A stretch of 64,000 bases of DNA, taken from positions 38,728,547 through 38,792,546 of the forward strand of contig JAKCOZ010000008.1 in NCBI GenBank assembly GCA_022605955.1, written 5' to 3'. A model generated the notes under the pieces. That model saw nothing but the letters and a program-made list of their open reading frames with translations. It searched no databases and was not told the origin of the DNA. This stretch comes from Rallus limicola. Its lineage: Eukaryota; Chordata; Aves; Gruiformes; Rallidae. The translations under genes were made by a program, and so were the position numbers. The first letter of the stretch is position 1, and every line of letters begins with the position of its first letter. Below, one piece after another: positions 36,406 to 48,867 of this stretch.

Positions 36406-37921
36406 ATGATGCGGCAACTCTGGACTGAGTTTCTCCCACCGCTCTCACCACGCAGCAGAGGATGCCATCCCACATTGGCATCTGAGCGGCTCTTCTCCCT
36501 TTCCGGTTTCTGCATCCTGAATTTCTGCTCTGAACCGGCTGCTCAAGAGCAACAGACACAAATTATTCCCTGAGGCACCTTCACAAATAATTTTGAACTG
36601 TGGACGTGGCAGCAAGACTGCAGCTGGAGTAGAGCTCCATAAAGTGCAGGTAAAAGCCTCATCATCCCAGCTGCCTCTCCAAGGAGAATGCAACCAAAAA
36701 CGAGTAAATGGCAACTCCAGAAAAGAAACAAAAGCCCCAAACCCTCTCATTTCATGTGCTGTTTCCAAAGCCTGGCTAGTCTACAGCTTGGATAATTAGA
36801 TTTCAGCCACAGAGGCAAAAATCACAGACTAAATTATTAATCACAGGTTGTTTGCCTGGTATCAAGTGGGAAAGAAGTGAGCATTCGCAAAGCCAGCAGA
36901 TCAACAATGTTTCTGCTGTGGTATGAAAAGGCGAGGTGCAAACACCAGCACCTACAGCTCAAAGGATGTTCCCCCCCCATTGTCCTCCCTGCAGCCCCAC
37001 TCCTTCGTCTGAAATCAGGATGGCGAGACGCCTCCTTCACATCCTGGGATGACCATCACAGCCACGCTGTGGCTATACAGGAAGAACTGAGCTCTATTCC
37101 CACCTCACGGCCAGAGCTTCCCGAGCATCTCCCCCCAAAGAAAGTTACTGTGCTGTTAGCTAACCACAACCAACCATCCTTCCTCAAAGCCTGGCTGGGC
37201 TCGCAGCTCAGAGATGTTCCCTGGCAAGGAGCGCTGGGGTAATTTTGTGTGGGGCCCACACCCAGGATTATGGCTTTGAAAAATGAGGAAACATGGAAGC
37301 TTGGCTCAAAGGAACATAATAATTACCTGAGCAGAGTAAGAAAAAAAAAAAGGAGCCTTTTCTTTCCTGGTAGAAAGCATCTGATAAAAGCCTGAGACCA
37401 GTGGTATTTATATTAGCAGATTTTACATCCTCCTTGTGTGTACTTGGACTAAAAGATATAAATCAAAGCAGGGGTTCATTCCAAGAACAGTTTATTTTTA
37501 TCTGAGAAGTACGTGCTAGCGAACCAGATATCAGTCTGCTTGATTCTGTTGGTTCGGTGTGATTTATAATAGTTTCTGTTGTATTATACCGTGTTTTGCT
37601 CCGGAGTTGCTTCGTTTTTCCAGGTGGCAGGGTTATAGGGTTGTTTTGGTTTGTTTTGGTTCATGTAATGTAGATTTTCTTATGGGTGGTTTTAGGTTTT
37701 AGCGGCTGGCTGCAGTGCTGTAGCACTTTAATGCAAAGGAAGGAGGTGAAACCATGAAAACGAATTCTAAATGGGTTTGCAATCAAACGTATCCCTCTCT
37801 AAATTGATCTCTGTGAGGTGGAGAGTAGAGCAGCGTGGAGTCCTTCTCAGTATAGTGTTGCCCTTTAACCATGGTGAGTACTCATCAGAGTTTGGGGACC
37901 AACTTGCATCCCTAGAAGAGA
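36406..37921. other. Unique sequence, partly AT-rich
   Basis: No gene is recognised. It contains an A12 run near 37339. Bases 37370-37720 are AT-rich, with T/G-rich words (ttgttttggtttgttttgg). Nothing more can be supported. Confidence 0.5.
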
Positions 37922-38632
37922 TCATAGAATTACAGGATCACAGAATCACAGGGGTTGGAAGGGACCTTGAGAGCTCATCAGGTCCAACCCCAGCCAAAAC
38001 AGCTCCCCAGCTCATATTGCACAGATAGGCATCCAGACTGGAATCTCTCCAGAGAAGGAGACTCCACACCCCCCTGGGCAGCCTGGCCCAGGGCTCCCTC
38101 ACCCTCACTGGGGAAAAGTTCTTCCCCATGTTGGTGTGGAACTTCCTATGCTCCAACTTGCAGCCATTGCCCCTTGTCCTGTCCTCACAGACACTGAGAA
38201 AGGGCTGGCTTTTTCCCTCTGCATCCCATCCTTAAGATATTGATAAACATTAATCAGGTCCCCCCTGAGTCTTCTTCTCTCCAGGCTGAACAGTCCCAGC
38301 TCCCTCAGCCTTTCCTCACAGGGGAGATGCTCCAGGCCCTTCAGCATCTCCACAGCCTCCTCTGGACTCTCTCCAGGAGATCCCTGTCTGTTTGATCCCA
38401 GGGAGCCCAGCACTGGACACAACACTGCAGGTGGGGCCTGAGCAGGGCAGAGCAGAGGGGGAGGATCCCCTCCTGTGACCTGCTGCCCACACTCCTCCTG
38501 ATGCCCCCAGGATCCCATTGTCTCTCTCAGCCCCAGAACACACTGCTGGCTCATGGCCACGCTGTCACCCACCAGGACCCCCAGGTCCTTCTCCACTGAG
38601 CTCCTGTCCACCAGCTCACCCCCAGCCTGTAC
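37922..38632 (-). repeat. CR1 LINE fragment, family B
   Basis: Three tail octamers ('atagaattacaggatcacag') precede 'ggggttggaagggaccttg'. It runs through the full B 3' UTR and ORF2 C-terminus up to 'cccccagcctgtactgattc'. Bases 38305-38534 are identical to 44962-45191 in the neighbouring B copy. It carries the shared one-base loss near 38501-38510. The 168-codon minus-strand frame here is a shifted ORF2 product. Confidence 0.96.
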
Positions 38633-41600
38633 TGATTCAAACGGTTAATTGCATCAGGAGCAGCAGCATCAGGAAAGGAACAACCCCAAAATCCAAGCAG
38701 AAAACGCTGTATCCACACAGTTTGCACCCAGATTTTCTCGTTGTCCTCTTGGTTCTCCCAGGGGACTGAGGCAATCCCTGGAGGTTGCAACTGGGGTCTG
38801 CAGACGTTGGGGTTTGGGGGTTCTACAAGGACAGCCACTGACATGGATTGTCTTGGGCTCTGCTTTGGGGAGGAGCCATGCTCTGGCCATGGCAAGGAGA
38901 GTACACCCTGTACTGGGCTGTTCCATCAGCCCAACGCCTGTGGCTGGTAATTAAAGCAGGGAGAGAAAGGGGAAAGGAAAAAAAGGAAAAATAAAAAAAA
39001 AAAAGAGAGAGAAAGGAAAAATCACCTTTGAGATTCATGAGAATATAAACTTGGGAGCTGAGATGTTTCTATCACCACCTATGAGGCCCGAGGGACAGCT
39101 TTGACTTAATGCAGAGTCGGATGTTTCTCTCGGTTATGAATTCAGAAGGTGATCTGGGGAGTTGGAAGCAGAGATGTATGACTGCTTAAAGAGGAGCGTG
39201 CAGGAGCCTCGGCACTGCCAACTTCAGCCTCAGTGTCTTCTTTCTACAGCAGTACCCAAATCCTGTCTGGGCTCAGGGGAGGCAATGAGGGTCCCCCATC
39301 CCAGGCCAGCAAGAGTTTTTGGGAAGGGGCAGGTAAACAAGAAGGTCTGAAGTCCACATCCCCAAAGGCACATGGACAACTATAGCAGCAACAACATGCC
39401 CTGCACCGCCAAAGAGGGGTCTGCTGCCTTGTGAGGGGACTAAAGATGGGTTTTGGACTGTGTCCTGGGGAGTTTGGAACACCAAGCCCCCAGTTTGCCC
39501 ACTTCTCAGGAAAGCTGTGGAGGTATTACATCCTTCCTGCTCCTCCTTTAATTCCAATGGCCCATGGTGAAAGTGTCCATCAGGGATGCCAGATGGACTA
39601 TGGCCCTACTCTAACAAACATCTCGTGACCCAAGAAAAAAACAATGCTTGGGGCTCTCCTGACCCAGACACCCCGGTGCTGGGGACAGGAGGACTCTACT
39701 CCAAGGAGAGGGAAGCACCCCAGACCACAGTAGACCTAAATAAAAAAGAAAGGTGAAATAAATATGTATCCAGGAAGGAAAACCAAAAATAGTGCCACAG
39801 AGAGTCTTCAGGAGGAAGCTTTGAAAACACAAAAAGGAAAACACCCAACCTGAAGACTTGAGATCCACTTTGGAGCAGGATTGGAGCAGAAGTTTCTGTA
39901 AGCTGATGCCGACTTCCCATAAGAGGCAGAGCAAGCAAGGAGAGCCTAACCGAAATGGGTTTCTAACCCTCCGTGGGGAAACATGTGTGCCCCTTGGAGT
40001 CATCCTCAGCTTCACTGATGAAACAGCTGCATACATACATTCCAGTTATGGTAATCTCCTACCTTAATAATTCATGGACAGCTTTCAGGAGAGCTTGATG
40101 CTCGGAGAAGACCTGAAAGCTGCTGTACACATTTTGATCAGCAGCGCTGATCAGTGCCTACCTTTATGAAAAAATAAAAACCAGTGAAAGCACTTTTATT
40201 AAGCTACAGGGTCAAGTAATAGCTCCTTCCAAGCTGTAGAAGTTACATCTGGCTTATTTACACCTCTCTCTCCCCTTAAGTCCCATAATAAAAGCATTAT
40301 CCTGAAAAGAAGAGAAAGATCTCAAGCTAAAAGGAGCGCTACATGACAAATATGCTTTTAACAGCCTGGCAAAGCAGAGTGCCTTGCAGAAAGGTTGTTC
40401 TCAAGGAGCTGCCCTTCAAAGGAAACATCTCCATAGATGGTTTGCATGCCTGCTTCCATATTGCCCATCATTATTACCATCATTATATTCTTTAATTGTC
40501 CTAATTGCATTAGTGCCGGTGGATATTATTCCCGTGGGGCCTTAGATCTGCTGAGACTTTGCAGACTAACCAGGCAGGTCAGGTTAGCAAGGGAGGTAAG
40601 GGGAGGTGTGGGAGGACAGGATGATGTGGTCAGAGCCAGCCAGGGATGACCCAGTGTGCCGTGTCCCCTGGGCTATGGGTCAGGCAATCCGCAGGGTCAC
40701 CAAAACGTTTCTCCCCCTGGTTCCCCCAAACGCTCCTGCTCTGACCTAACTTCAACCCGGCGTGCTGTTCAAATGAAGAAAATCCTGAAGCATCTAACAG
40801 GGTGGCAGAGCTCACAGAGGTCCAGGGAGCTGCTGCAATCTACACCAGCATGAGGTCTGACACTTTACTCTCCAAGACTCATCCTTTCCCGTAAAAGGAG
40901 TCTTCTTAGCAATGCATGGCCCTGGGAGTCAAACAGCCAAAGTGCACGTGTGAGCCTGCACACGGGGACCCAGCACAAAACTTGCAGCACTGCAGCCTGC
41001 TCTTGTTTGGTTCCATCCATGACCACCCCTTTACAGCCTAGCTAGGAGCAGCAGAGATGCTGTCAATCTCAATTAGTGCTGCGCTCCACCCGGGCGAGTG
41101 CATCTGCTCTCAAAGTTACTCAGAGCAGCACCATCTCCTTCAGAGATGCATCAAAGCGATCCCTGCCCAAGACAGCCATTAGTTAACTTGCACCAGCTCA
41201 GAACTCATACCAGAAGCCAAAACTCTTTCAAAAACTGAAGTCTTTAACACATTATTTGCTGCAAACATGGTGATCCCCCATTACCATAAGCTCTGCAAAA
41301 CCCATTTTGGGTTTCAGCACGGCTTTCCACCTCAGCGACACTGCTTGGCACTGGGTCGCTCAAGCTAGCTGGGCGGAAAAGCATTTAGCTGGTTAGTTTG
41401 CGATTTACCTTCCTAGAGTGTCATCAGGTGTTCCTCCTTCTCCTCTATCCACACACATGAATGGACATCTCCCCTTCCTTATTAAGGATACACCTCTGCA
41501 GATGAGGTGGTGTTGGTTTCTCTCCCCTTAGCCAGGACACTCCTCCTTCCATTTTCTCACCACACCCACCCCTTTTTCATTCTACGCACCTTCTCTGCTT

Positions 41601-42648
41601 TACAAGCAGCCCTGCCTCTCCACCAGGTTTTGTAATCCTTTATGAGCCTTGGCTGACTTAACACAACTCACAGAGATGACAGAGGAGGGACGGAAGCAAG
41701 CACCTGACTGGGTGAAGAAAAAGTACCAGAAAACAGCTTCTAGATGTTTTGGAAGCTGGCCTGAACACCCTGAAGACACAGATGTGGTTTGACACACCAG
41801 TGGGGCTCTGGGATCCAGCTCCCAGGAGTTCAGAAAGATCTCAGGTGGCTATATGCCATTCAGAAGGACTTGGGTTGTGAAATGCGTACAGCCTACGACG
41901 GGTTGCAGCCATCGGAGCGGCACAGGCGGGACCTGTACCGCCAGCCTTTGAAGTTCATGGGAACTCTGATACTCTCTCAGGAGGTTTTCCCCGTCAAGAC
42001 CCGTCTCCAAGGAGTCACTGCCTGAGGACGAATACCAAGCCCCTGCAAATCTCCAAAGCTCCTAGTCTCCAGGATCCTTATTATTGCCTTCTAGACCATG
42101 ATTTCCAAGTCAACATGGGATCTGCTGAAGAACCGCCTCATGGCACCTGGACAACAGTGGCTAATTACACCAAAAAGACTCAAGGAACCTCACGGTGTGG
42201 CTCTGGCTCCCTGTCACACTCACAGCCCTTTTACTTTTATTTCAGGCAGCACAGAATAATCCCACAGTCAATTACTCCCACTTTCGGCCTTTGTGCACTG
42301 CCAGACATTTCAGTCAGTCTCAGAGACACTCTTAAAACCTTCTGAATGACTACTCCAGGCTGCTGCAAGCAAACACTTAACCCAATGCATGGGGAAAAAA
42401 AAAAATAAATCCCTCTTTTTTTAATATTTTTTCCCACTGAAGAAGTCAGTGGCTGCATCTGCAATGAGGCAGGATCTGATTTTGCAAAGTACTATGACTG
42501 GAGCAGCTGTCCGGGTATTGAGTGGGCTCAGCGTGACGGAGTGATGCTGCTGAAACAATATTTACTGGCCCTGCAGAGATCAAGGCTTGACTAAGACAGT
42601 CAAGTGATGCTCCTTTATAACTTCACCCGGAGGAAAGGCAGCACCAGT
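38633..42648. other. Unique non-coding sequence, 4.0 kb
   Basis: No gene is recognised. A purine-rich tract lies at 38955-39022. Bases 40460-40540 are AT-rich with repeated TAATTG words (tttaattgtcctaattgc). Frames up to 141 codons (39611-40036, minus) show no domain. Confidence 0.5.
38955..39022 (+). repeat. Homopurine A/G tract
   Basis: About 65 bases almost entirely A and G (gggagagaaaggggaaagg, then A-runs and GAGAGA). Such tracts can form triplex DNA. No gene is adjacent. Confidence 0.8.
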
Positions 42649-42838
42649 GAGGTGCTGGAACAGGCTGCCCAGAGAGGGGGTGGGTGCCCCATCCCTGGGG
42701 GTGTTCAAGGCCAGGTTGGATGGGGCAACCTTGTGTAGCTCCAGGCCTGGAGGTTGGTGGCCCTGCCTGTGGCAGGGGGGTTGGAACTGTACAATCCTTG
42801 GGGTCCCTTCCAACCCAGACCAGTCTATGATTCTATGA
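42649..42838 (+). repeat. CR1 3'-end fragment, family C
   Basis: It begins at 'ggtgctggaacaggctgccc', then 'gagagggggtgggtgcccca', the marker 'ctccaggcctggaggttggt', and the tail 'ctatgattctatga'. It is a short 5'-truncated copy. Relative to the 23.5 kb copy, a 'gccct' word is missing before 'gggcaacc'. Confidence 0.93.
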
Positions 42839-44580
42839 AAAGGAGCCAGGAAAGGAATAAATAGCTCAGAGGCATCCAGGGCCAGAGTGGGAAGGTGCAA
42901 AATCCTGTAGCAGGAGCTTTAATAAAACCTTGATTGTGATTTTGCTAAGCTTTCAATTATTAAATGAAGCTAAAACTATTTTAACTTCCTCTCTCAGTGA
43001 AGACAAGGAAACCCACAAAACCCACACAGGACATGCAAGGAGCAAATGTAGAGACACAAGTGTGTTTTTTAGCAGAAGATGAGGCTTTAGCTGGTCAGTT
43101 TAGTACCTGCCCATCTGCCAAGCTACTAGGACCCAGCAGAGATGGTGTGACCATCGCTCTATAACCAAGTTAACTGAGACTGCACTGAGCATCCCAGCTC
43201 ACCCCATTAAACACTTCTGCTCCACCACCTGAGCCTGTGGCAGACAGGGATGTCCCAAAGCTTGAGCATCCAAATTGATGTTCAGTTCTCCCCCACAAGC
43301 TTAGAGCTTTTTCCCAGCAAGAAATTTCAGGAGGTCAGCAGAAAAGGAGGTCTTTACTATTTAAAAGAAGGTGGAAAATGTCAAAGACCTTTTGAACTGG
43401 ATAGAACGTCCCCTTCAAAATGCCTCTTGCCATCACTCAAGAGAAAATACAGAAGAGTCAGCTCCACGAATGTGTGTGCAGATAACCTCTCTCCCTATCA
43501 AAAGTTTCTGACTCCCACTCTGAGGCACTATTAATAGCTGTGTGCACAATTAGCAGGTTTCAGGGCAATCTACAGAAAATCATAATCCATGTAAAATCGA
43601 TGGGATCAGCTTTCCTGGCTGTAGCAGCAAAGGTCAGAGCGAGATCAGAGAGGCAGAAGATACGACCCCTGGGACAAGCGGCAGCAGCAGTTTCGCAGCC
43701 TGGCGATGCTCCAGGGTCCCCTCCGACCCCAGTGGATGCAGTGGGCTGTGGATGCAGAGCTGCATCTCCCCAGCAGTGTGTGCCACCCCACTGCATGGTG
43801 ACACGTGCTTCTGTGATTAAAAGTGCATGGTGTCAACTGGGGCTGAGGTCCCCTCAGCCACATATTTCATATTTTATCCACCCTAGCTCTTTGACTGGAG
43901 CAAATGTGTGAACACATTACCCACCTCTCCAGCTGGCCAGTGCCACCAAGGTGGAATGACACAATCTGACAAAGAGTCTTCTCCTTTCTTACCTCTGCAG
44001 CATCCTGCCACCAGCTCATGGTGCCTGCTGACAATCACCGCAGCCCGTGGTGTACACAGGCTCTACACGTCCAGCATTGTCGCCCACCTTAGAAATCCCT
44101 TCTGGCCAACATGAGAGGTGTGCTTGAAAGACAAGCAAGCATCCTCCCAGCAAGAACTTGCTTATTTGTATGGAAAACCGATTTTTCCAAGCCATTGTTT
44201 GGTTCACCCTTAAGACAGTTTGGGGACTAAAAGCATCAAAGGACTGAGTAATCATTTAAGAGAGAGCAAAATTCAATCCTCAGCTAACAAAGAGCAGATC
44301 TTCTACAAGGAACACATGTTTTTACCTTCTGTCACCTGTTTTCACCAGAAACTGTCTGCAGCATTAAAGTCCTCATGGACAGTACCATGGAGGTGGCTGA
44401 TGGCTTTGCTAGAGCAGTTCTGTGCCCAGTAAATTATCCCTGGCAGGTAGGCATACGACCTGCTGCATCTCATGGCTCAACACAAGGAGTTTCCTTCTGT
44501 AGTCATTCCAGGGATGAGCTCTGCAGATTTGGCTCAGAAGAGCCTTGGGACTTTATGTGCTTTAAATTCCCTTCACAGTA
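42839..44580. other. Unique non-coding sequence
   Basis: No gene is recognised. Frames of 94-123 codons at 43250-43911 overlap on both strands with no domain. Confidence 0.5.
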
Positions 44581-45466
44581 TCATAGAATCATAGAATTGT
44601 AGGGGCTGGAAGGGACCTTGAGAGATCATCGGGTCCAACCCCCTGCCAAAGCAGCTCCCCAGGACATATCATACAGAGAGGCATCCAGACAGGTCTTGAA
44701 TCTCTCCAGAGAAGGAGACTCCACACCCCCCTGGGCAGCCTGTCCCAGGGCTCCCTCACCCTCACTGGGAAAAAGTTTTTCCACATGTTGGTGTGGAACT
44801 TCCTATGCTCCGACTTGCAGCCATTGCCCCTTGTCCTGTCCCCACAGGCACTGAAAAGGGGCTGGCTGGTTCCCCCTGCATCCCCTGCTTAAGATAATTA
44901 TAGACTTTAATTAAGTCCCCCCTTAGTCTTCTTCTCTCCAGGCTGAACAGCCCCAGCTCCTTCAGCCTTTCCTCACAGGGGAGATGCTCCAGGCCCTTCA
45001 GCATCTCCACAGCCTCCTCTGGACTCTCTCCAGGAGATCCCTGTCTGTTTGATCCCAGGGAGCCCAGCACTGGACACAACACTGCAGGTGGGGCCTGAGC
45101 AGGGCAGAGCAGAGGGGGAGGATCCCCTCCTGTGACCTGCTGCCCACACTCCTCCTGATGCCCCCAGGATCCCATTGTCTCTCTCAGCCCCCAGGACACA
45201 CTGCTGGCTCATGGCCACGCTGTCACCCACCAGGACCCCCAGGTCCTTCTCTGCATATCTCCTCTCCAGCAGGTCACCCTCAGCCTGTACTGATACAAAC
45301 AGTTGTTCCTTCCCAGGTGCAAGACTGGACACTTGCTTTTATTGAACCTCATTAGGTTTCTCCCTGGCCAGCTCTCCAGCCTGTCCAGGTCTCTCTGGAT
45401 GGCAGCGCAGTGTCCTGTGTGTCAGCCACTCCTCCCAGCTCTGGATCATCAGCACTTGCCGATGTA
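44581..45466 (-). repeat. CR1 LINE fragment, family B, longest B copy
   Basis: The tail 'tcatagaatcatagaattg' starts at the left edge. The element runs through the B 3' UTR and the ORF2 C-terminus. It then goes further upstream than any other B copy, into the RT 3' part ('ctctccagcctgtccagg' and 'agccactcctcccagctctg', reverse complement of ORF2). On the element strand it encodes [19 protein letters not shown], then shifts frame at the shared one-base loss near 45157-45166. Confidence 0.96.
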
Positions 45467-46856
45467 CTTTCTGTCTTGCATCCTTAGGTCATAAGCTGGA
45501 TGGTACAGGCAACATGTGATCTTAATTTCGCTCCGTTCAAGATCAGAAAGTGTGATTTAATACCAGCAGGCCCTCGTGGGTGCCAGGCATGCCTGGTCAC
45601 AGCGTGCTAACCAGAGAAGTCTGGGCTTGCAGCCGGACCAAGCATCAAGGTAGCACCAGAAAATGTGTGGTCAGGCCTTGGGGTGAGGCAACCTGCTCCC
45701 ACTTTATTTCTACTGCCTTGCCAAACTGTGGCTAGCTCACTCTGCATCACAGACACTCAGCATTCAGGGGATAGTTGGGGAGCATCAGCGTGGGAAAGGC
45801 GACTGGAGATCCTCTTCTGCCTCTTTGAATCTCTGCTTGCCCAAGATGGGGAGATGGAGGCTCAGATCTTGGGCAGGAATGAAAAGGAAGCACTAAGGCA
45901 GCTCATCAGTAGTCTCTCCAGCTAGCTAGCTAGCTTCAGGGTGTATGCTGTTGTGCTCCAGATTGGAGCTTCTTCCCAACACGCTTGGCATCGGGTGTGG
46001 AGGTGGAGGGGAGCGGGGGGCGAGAATGCCTCCAGGATCCAGATGAAAGAGGATGGAGTTCAGCCCACGCTCTGCTTGGAGTCCATCAGAGACATCCTTT
46101 TGTGCAAGTTAAAAAAAAAAAAAAAAGAAAAAGGAATAAAAAAATAAAATAAAAAAAAAAAGGAGGAAAAAAGGGAAAGTGCATTTAAAAAAAGATAAGT
46201 GTTTCAGAAATGCCTTTTCCTCCCCCTCGAGGATGGCTGCGATGGGCCTGCCCACCACATCCCAGCAATTTAAACGGCTCATTGCATCTGGGGCCGTGCA
46301 GGAACTCACCCTGCCAGCGCTTCCTCACGGGCAGAATTTCCCTTTACAAATGTCACGGAGGAAATCGTTTCCCCGAGAGCTTTATCGCTGATTTGACACG
46401 GAAAGCCTGGCATCTGCGTGTTACAGGGAGGGGCAGTGGGGGGAGAGAGAGGGAGAGGGGAGATATGTGTCATTGGAAATGAGGTGACAACCCAAAAGCA
46501 GGGAAGAAAAGGCTCCACCCAGCGAACACACCAGGACTGGGTATTTTGCAAGGCAGGTGAGGATTCCTCGAGTTTCTTTCTCACCTTGCAAGCAGCAGAG
46601 GAGAAAATGGGTTAGACCCCCAGGTTTTTACAGCCATAGAGGCCAAAGCACTTCCCAGCCATGTCACCTCCAAGCATTTTGAAGGCAGCCCATGCTTGTG
46701 CAGAGCTGTTCTTGACCAACAATCCGCTTGGGCCGTGTTGATAACCGGGTACTGTGTTTTGGTTGGAATGCTCCAGTCACACTGAGTTCACCCTCCTCTT
46801 TCTAAACCTTTCATCTTCCAAGCCTTTCAAATAGGCCACTTTCCATACAAGTATCT
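45467..46856. other. Unique sequence with A-rich tract
   Basis: No gene is recognised. It contains a tetranucleotide run (ctagctagctagct, about 45921-45934) and an A-rich stretch at 46111-46198, followed by GA-rich sequence near 46430-46465. Confidence 0.5.
46111..46198 (+). repeat. A-rich low-complexity tract
   Basis: A16, then A/G/T-poor runs with AAAAT units and A11. No associated retrocopy was recognised. Confidence 0.85.
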
Positions 46857-47380
46857 TGGCATTGGTCAGGCTGCACCTCGAGTGCTGGGTCCAGTTCTGG
46901 GCTCCTCAGCATCAGAAGGACATGGAGGGCCTGGAGCTCATCCAGAGAAGGGCAACCAGGCTGGGGAAGGGGCTGGAGGGCAAATGCTGTGAGGAGCAGC
47001 TGAGGGAGCTGGGGGTGTTGAGGCTGGAGAAGAGGCTGAGGGGAGACCTTCTCCCCACCTCCCCTGCCCTGCCAGGAGGGTGCAGAGAGGTGGGCGCTGG
47101 TCTCTTCAGCCGGGGGACAGGAGCTGGGACAAGGGGCAATGGGCTCAAGCTGGGCCAGGGCAGGGTCAGCTCAGCTGGGAGGGAAAAGTTCTTCCCTGGC
47201 AGAGTTATGGGGCTGTGGCACAGGCTGCCCAGGGAGGGGCTGAGTCCCTGCCCCTGGGGGTGTTGAACAGAGGGGAGATGAGGTGCTCAGGGATCTGGGG
47301 CAGCACAGGACAGGGATGGTTGGACTCCATGAGCTTAAAGGGCTTTTCCAATCTCATCATTCCATGATTCTGTGATTCTG
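46857..47380 (+). repeat. CR1 LINE fragment, family A
   Basis: It starts in ORF2 with a stretch translating as RLHLECWVQFWAPQHQKDM, followed by 'gagctcatccagagaagggc'. It continues through the family-A 3' UTR and ends in 'catgattctgtgattctg'. A 3-base loss turns 'gaagaggaggctgag' into 'gaagaggctgag'. The ORF2 segment is open for about 136 codons but is only the C-terminal end. Confidence 0.96.
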
Positions 47381-48227
47381 ATCTCCATCCCTTTCCAGCA
47401 AAAATATATAAACCTGCCAACTAATGAGCAATTAATGCATCAGAATGCTACAGTTGACTCTTCTTTACATCACAATTACTCACAACAAAATGCACATTAC
47501 CCATGTCCATTTGAAAAGCATATTGTTATCTCCTTTTCTGCTGCATGGTGGCTTTTTTTAGGTGAACAATGCAAGCTCAGCCTCATTTCTGACCTTGACA
47601 CATGTGTCTCAATCAAGCTTTGCATGAGAGAAGCGACCCACAATCAGAGCGAGCAGATGCTTCTTACCCAACCAGAAGGAATTATGAGGAGGGTCTTGAT
47701 CCTTTGATACTTGGAATAAATTGTCAAGCAGAAAATCAAATACAGAATTGCCCACGGAGAACATGGCTTTCCATGACAGCAGCCTTTCTTTCTCAGACAA
47801 CGGTGAGGACCTTGCAGTTTGCTTTCATTGTTTTATGCCTTTTCCTGATGTTGTAATTGAACACAGCAGCACTGAGTGCTGTGACAGCTGCTGCCTTCCT
47901 CCAGGAGGTGATGAGAGGCTCTGGTTGAGCACAGGCCATGTGTGCAGCGGATGGAAAGGGGAAAATTAAGTTCCCTTGCTTGATTTTTGGGTTTCACTGG
48001 TCACAGGAAGTCAACAGCAAACTTCCAAGCACTCTTGTTTCATGTGCTTCATTGTGTTGCCTAGAATGTAAAAAAGCAGCATGGCAGAGAATGAAAGGAG
48101 TAACAGGAGAGACCAGAGGCCTGGCAGAGATCAGGCTTACTCAAGTGGCCTTTTGGTGTTCCCATAATTTGGCTGTTCACTGTTTAAGCACCTTGGCAGG
48201 GTTGCAGTGTGCCCTGTTGGAATAACA
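47381..48227. other. Unique AT-rich sequence
   Basis: No gene is recognised. Frames of 82-111 codons have no domain. Confidence 0.5.
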
Positions 48228-48867
48228 ACCTCTCCCATGGAGAGAGAGATCCACACCGCAACAGGTTTGCTGCAGGGGGTAATTGTGACGCCCCGGGGGG
48301 ATCCGACTGGAGCAGTCTGGGCCTGGAGGTCTGAACCCCATAGCAGTGACCCAGGCTGGGGCAGCTGGGGAAGAGCTGAGGCCCCGTGGGAAAGGACTCA
48401 GGCTGGAGAAGTTCCTGGAGGACTGTCTGCTGTGGGTGGGACCCCAGGGTGCAGCAGGGGCAGGGGGTGAGGAGTCCTCCCTTGAGGAGGGAGGACCAGC
48501 AGAGACAGCATGGGATGGACTGACCCCAACCCCCATCCCCGTCCCCCTGTGCCATTGGGGGAGGAGGAGGAGAAATGAGGAGTAAGGTTGAGGGAAGGGG
48601 GGGAGTGAAGGGAGCGGTGGGGGGGAATGGTTAAGATTTGAGTTTATTTCCCATTTTCCTATTCTGATTTGACTGGTGATAAATTAAATTAATTTTCCTG
48701 AATTGAGACTGTTCTGCCCATAACAGTAACTGCTGAGTGATCTCTCCCTGTCCTTATCCTGACCCAGAAACTTTTCCTTCCATCTTCTCTCCCCTGTCCA
48801 GCTGAGGGGGCAGTGAAGGAGTGGCTTTGGGGGCCCCTGATCCCCCAGCCAGGATCAGCCCACCACA
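48228..48867 (+). mobile_element. Avian endogenous retrovirus 3' end / LTR fragment
   Basis: The left part is a chain of diverged units of the type 'ccatggagagagagatcc' and 'gtgggaccccagggtgcagc', each with a 'ggagcag'-like end. It is followed by 'cctcccttgaggagg', 'aacccccatccccgtccccc', 'gataaattaaattaattttc', 'gagtgatctctccctgtcc', 'ctctcccctgtccagctgag' and the end 'ggatcagcccaccaca'. I recognise this order as a common avian ERV/LTR consensus. No gag, pol or env sequence is beside it, so it looks like a solo or truncated remnant. The left boundary is approximate, the class (K- or L-like) is not assigned, and no target-site duplication was identified. Confidence 0.72.

Noticed and set aside
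38105..38611. 168-codon minus-strand frame (and sister frames at 9670-10107, 44762-45199 and 54195-54617)
   Set aside because: All are the same shifted-frame product of family-B CR1 ORF2.
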